Source of the DNA: Rotaria sordida
Lineage: Eukaryota; Rotifera; Eurotatoria; Philodinida; Philodinidae
Direction: 5' to 3'
DNA: 64,000 nucleotides
NCBI GenBank assembly: GCA_905250125.1
Contig: CAJNOL010000450.1
Coordinates: 7,367 to 71,366, forward strand
The notes beneath the pieces are model-generated. The model did not search any database. It saw nothing but the letters and a program-made list of their open reading frames with translations, and was not told where the DNA came from. This document shows positions 60,717 through 64,000 of the stretch, in pieces. A program made the position numbers and the translations under genes. The number at the start of each line of letters is the position of its first letter. Position 1 is the stretch's first letter.

Positions 60717-63700
60717 ATTATTAAAAACACTAATGTTTTATTGACTTTAATATAATAGAAAAAAAATATTGTTTAACTAAATAAACGTATGGGTCATAAT
60801 ATTAAATGCATATCTTCGAATCTTTTCTCGCCATTTATGTTTAATTGTATGGTTACACATGACTGATTTAATCGGAAGAAGCATGAAAATATGTCAAAAA
60901 AGAAATGAGAAAAAATTATGTTAGGTTTAACAAGCCATTATAGGTGTAGTATGTTGTAGAGTAATATTATTTCGTCGTGTCTCAAGAGTCATCCAAATAT
61001 TATTTAACGATTCTATTACCTATTGGAATGTCTTAGGATAGATTCATAATATGAACAATTGTAATAGTAGAGTACTGAAGACAGTCGTGTAATAAAATTG
61101 AAATGAAAACAAAAGATAAGAGATTAATCCATTGGTCAGAATATATCTTTGAAAAATAAATGAAGGTCATATTGAGAACATTTAATCAATCGAAATCTTG
61201 TATTGTTAGATAAACAGTCGTTTGTATGAAGAGTCACTCTATATTTGATTGTATCGAAGTTCGAACATAGTACCTTGAAAGTATGCGTCGAAACACTTAA
61301 CCGTTTAATTATAGCGAGCGGGTTCTAAATAATTAGTATTGTTTTCCCTTTTTTTTTTTGAGGTTAGCCATTCAAAATGTGAGAATAGAATAATTCAGTT
61401 TGTAGTGACTATTTAACCGGGAAATTACTGAAAACAAAGATAAAAACAAGTACTAGTTCCAACCGACCAGTCGATAGGCATTTCGACATGCCGATTTCAG
61501 CTCCCGATAGGTCGATGACTCGATGTTAGATGATTCCCACAATCAAACGAGAGAAACTAGACTGAAACGAGGTACCTTGCTGAAGATGGATGCTGACTCT
61601 TTAGAACTATACCTCTCTTTTGATACAGAAGCCAGACACAGTAGTTTTCGAGCCTCAGAAGCTATTTTTTAACAATGCCATTTTAAAGAGAACACAATTA
61701 GGGATGGGCACATCTTCTACAACTTATCCTTGAAAAGTTAAACAAAAACGAAATTTATCAAAAAATCAACTAAAAAATGCACTTTTCAGTTTTTTGTGAT
61801 ACTTTTAACTTTTTAATGAAAGATCGTAGAAAATTCAACGAACTCTGATTTTATGCTCTTTAAAATAGCATCGTTAAAAAACAACTTCTGGGATCTAAAA
61901 ATTACCGTATCCGGTTTTTTTTAGAAACCTTGTCATCATAGTTCATCTATGAAATTTTGGTATAGAAAACTCTATCAGTTATTCAAATAATCATCTGAAT
62001 TTCAGCTAAGTGCTCAATAATATCAAAAAATACATTGTTATTAAAATGTTTTCTACGATGTTATTGTATACTATTAAAGATACGCTCAGATAAATCCAAT
62101 AGTATTAAATAGCTGCAATTAATTTCAAATAAATTCTATTAATCTTTCCCTATCTCTAATGATTTCTATATTTAGAAACAGTAAATTAAACTTTACATAG
62201 TAATCAATCATCTGTAAAATATTTGTTATGAAAATTGATCTTTTTATTCTAATAAGTATCCAACGGAAAAAATAAAGAATTAATTTTCTGAACTTTAACT
62301 TCGATTATTTTACAAAACAAAAAAAGAAATTTATCGAAATATGTTAATAAAAATCTTTTTTAAAAAAGTTTTTAATAGTTCATCTTTTATGAAAAAAAGG
62401 CAATTACATTTCTTTCACAGATTATATTCATTCTCAATAAATTCTTTTCTAAAATGATTTATTTTCTTCTATTCCATCGACTTTTCTTTATTGACATTGG
62501 ACAACAATGCATAGCGGATGTACTGTCTGTTCAATGATAATATAGAGATCGCAGATTGTATACATAAGAAAACAAAGATAAACAAGCAAAAATTCTATCA
62601 TATAATCATGTTGTTCTAAATATGGAATATCTGCAAAATATCAAGGATATATCCTTTGTTTCCAACTACGAAATGAAAGAAAGAAAAACAAAAGGTTGAG
62701 AAATTGATTTTCTCAAGAGAAAAGTAGTCTGTATCAGAGTTCAACTTGGATTGGGTCATAAAACTTTGACCCATGTGACATATTGTCGTGTGCGACGAGA
62801 ACCGATACAACTTTAAATATGGGAAATCTTTTCCGATCTCTCAGAGATACTTCAGGTACAAAATTTTTGACTTAAGAAAAAAAATCTCAAAAGGATATTT
62901 TCACTAATTAGCAAGTGTTACTTGATCCTAATTTCGTGAAATGAAACTACCATTACTTCCTTTTGTCTACTTATCGCGCCCATTGTATGTTTTTTCAAAG
63001 TTTGCTTGGGCATAGACAAGTCAGTCAATCGATTGTCGATTTACTAAAACGGGTCACGTACTATTTGTATACTCATTTAGTCAATTTATTTTACACACAC
63101 ACTTCCGACATAAACTTTCTTTTTACGATCCAATCTATATTCCGTTTATTTATCAGTGCACTGAAATAGAATAAATATCAGTTTATATATATGGCAAAAA
63201 CATACAAATAAAACATCCTATTAAAAGAGATCATATTCTATTTACTCGGTACATTCTTCACTTTAATAACTTTTATATATAAAATTCATGAATGTATTTT
63301 GATAGAGAAATATTCTGTTTATTTCAGGTACATAAATATTTTAAAAATTCACAAATAATCAATATTTGATTGCTCTAGAGGCATTGATTTCTTTAGTTTT
63401 TAATCATTGAAATAATGGCTTTTTTCAGATTGGCCAATTGTATGTGTTAGGGGGAGGGTTACTTTTTTTCTTGTTCTTTATTTGAAGAACAATAGTTCTT
63501 GACATGTGCAGCATATATGCCTCGTAGATCATTACAAGCAATAAAGAAAAATATTAATGAGAACATAGTCACGAAACTATTGACAATACTCTCATTAGTA
63601 ATACAATAGTACTATTATGGTTCGAGCAGTCGACCACAAAAAAATGAATATATATCTACAATATTACATGATTATTTATACAAGAATATTTACAATGTCA

Positions 63701-64000
63701 ATTCACTGAAATCTTTTCTATCTGTTGTTATTCTTAATCATTTATCTAGTCTCGTTTTTTTTTCTTTTCGTTGATGACTTGTGACCAGAATAAAAAGAGA
63801 AAAGAACAAAAAAAAAATAGAAGGAAGTTGCTGTCAGTTATATGAAGAGTTTTTTTTCTTGTTTCTGCGTCTTTCTCTATTAACATGTTCCTTTCTTTTT
63901 CTTCTTTTTCATTATATATATATATATATATATGGCGAAAAAGAAAATAGAACTAATCGGCGAGTACAGCGCGTCAGCATACATCACATCAAATAACGAA
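60717..64000. other. Gene-free right end
   Basis: Apart from an inverted repeat (separate entry) and a TA run at 63912-63933, I see no coding exon, RNA gene or transposon. Short frames at 62616-63169 and 63781-63996 are low complexity or lack any family likeness. Confidence 0.5.
61636..61915. repeat. Inverted repeat, about 60-bp arms
   Basis: Arms 61636-61695 and 61855-61915: CAGAAGCTATTTTTTAACAA with CATTTTAAAGAG on the left faces CTCTTTAAAATAGCATCGTT with AAAAAACAACTTCTG on the right. About 160 bp loop, no coding capacity. Small non-autonomous element. Confidence 0.7.

Noticed and set aside
63450-63480. Telomere-like tract (GTGTTAGGGGGAGGGTTACT)
   Set aside because: Resembles the TTAGGG type more than the TGTGGG type and occurs once; likely chance.

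Overview
The window is nuclear DNA of a small invertebrate and most likely of a bdelloid rotifer. It is very AT-rich, and genes are split by many short introns (often 50-100 bp, GTAAGT/GTAAAT donors, T-rich TTTAG acceptors). It carries a TPR-ART (tetratricopeptide plus ADP-ribosyltransferase) gene and a short B-box gene, both of types that are strongly expanded in bdelloid genomes. It also has scattered TGTGGG-like tracts, which I recall as the bdelloid telomere repeat. The genus is not decided by the sequence.

Layout, left to right. 1-1781 (-): 3' truncated gene for a secreted Ala/Lys/Thr-rich protein. 3.3-4.5 kb: a decayed foldback. 8.4-12.1 kb (+): a three-exon B-box protein. 12.4-15.8 kb: a tandem array whose right half has a strict 93-bp period and a nearly open 31-codon frame on the minus strand. 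16.9-19.3 kb (-): an RSKR/SgK494-type AGC kinase. 20.8-21.7 kb: a foldback element. 22.5-24.6 kb (-): a disrupted ART-TPR gene. 26.0-26.9 kb: another foldback. 29.8-31.4 kb (-): FAM78. 33.6-37.6 kb (-): YTHDC1. 38.0-39.1 kb (+): RPS4. 39.2-46.3 kb (+): MSH2. 49.3-52.3 kb (+): a claudin/PMP22-superfamily four-pass protein. 52.9-54.1 kb: a mariner copy. 55.0-55.6 kb (+): CCDC103/DNAAF19. 56.9-58.7 kb: a Tc1 copy split by a foldback. 58.9-59.8 kb: a terminal-inverted-repeat element. 59.8-60.7 kb (-): a single-pass membrane protein. From 60.7 kb to the end I see no gene.

The densest stretch is 33.6-46.3 kb. YTHDC1 (nuclear m6A reader) and RPS4 are head to head across about 390 bp. RPS4 and MSH2 are head to tail with 153 bp between stop and start. 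RPS4, MSH2, CCDC103 and the B-box gene each have a pyrimidine-rich stretch ending in AG a few to about 30 nt before the start codon. That is where a spliced-leader acceptor or a 5'UTR intron acceptor would lie. Apart from shared location the genes are unrelated housekeeping or signalling genes.

The accessory content is dominated by non-autonomous DNA transposons, and long inverted repeats recur about every 5 kb, several of them inside introns of MSH2 and of the four-pass gene. No retroelement, viral copy, CRISPR array, rRNA or tRNA was recognised. Gene structures were assembled by hand from splice signals and reading frames; exons of the conserved genes join in frame unless stated.
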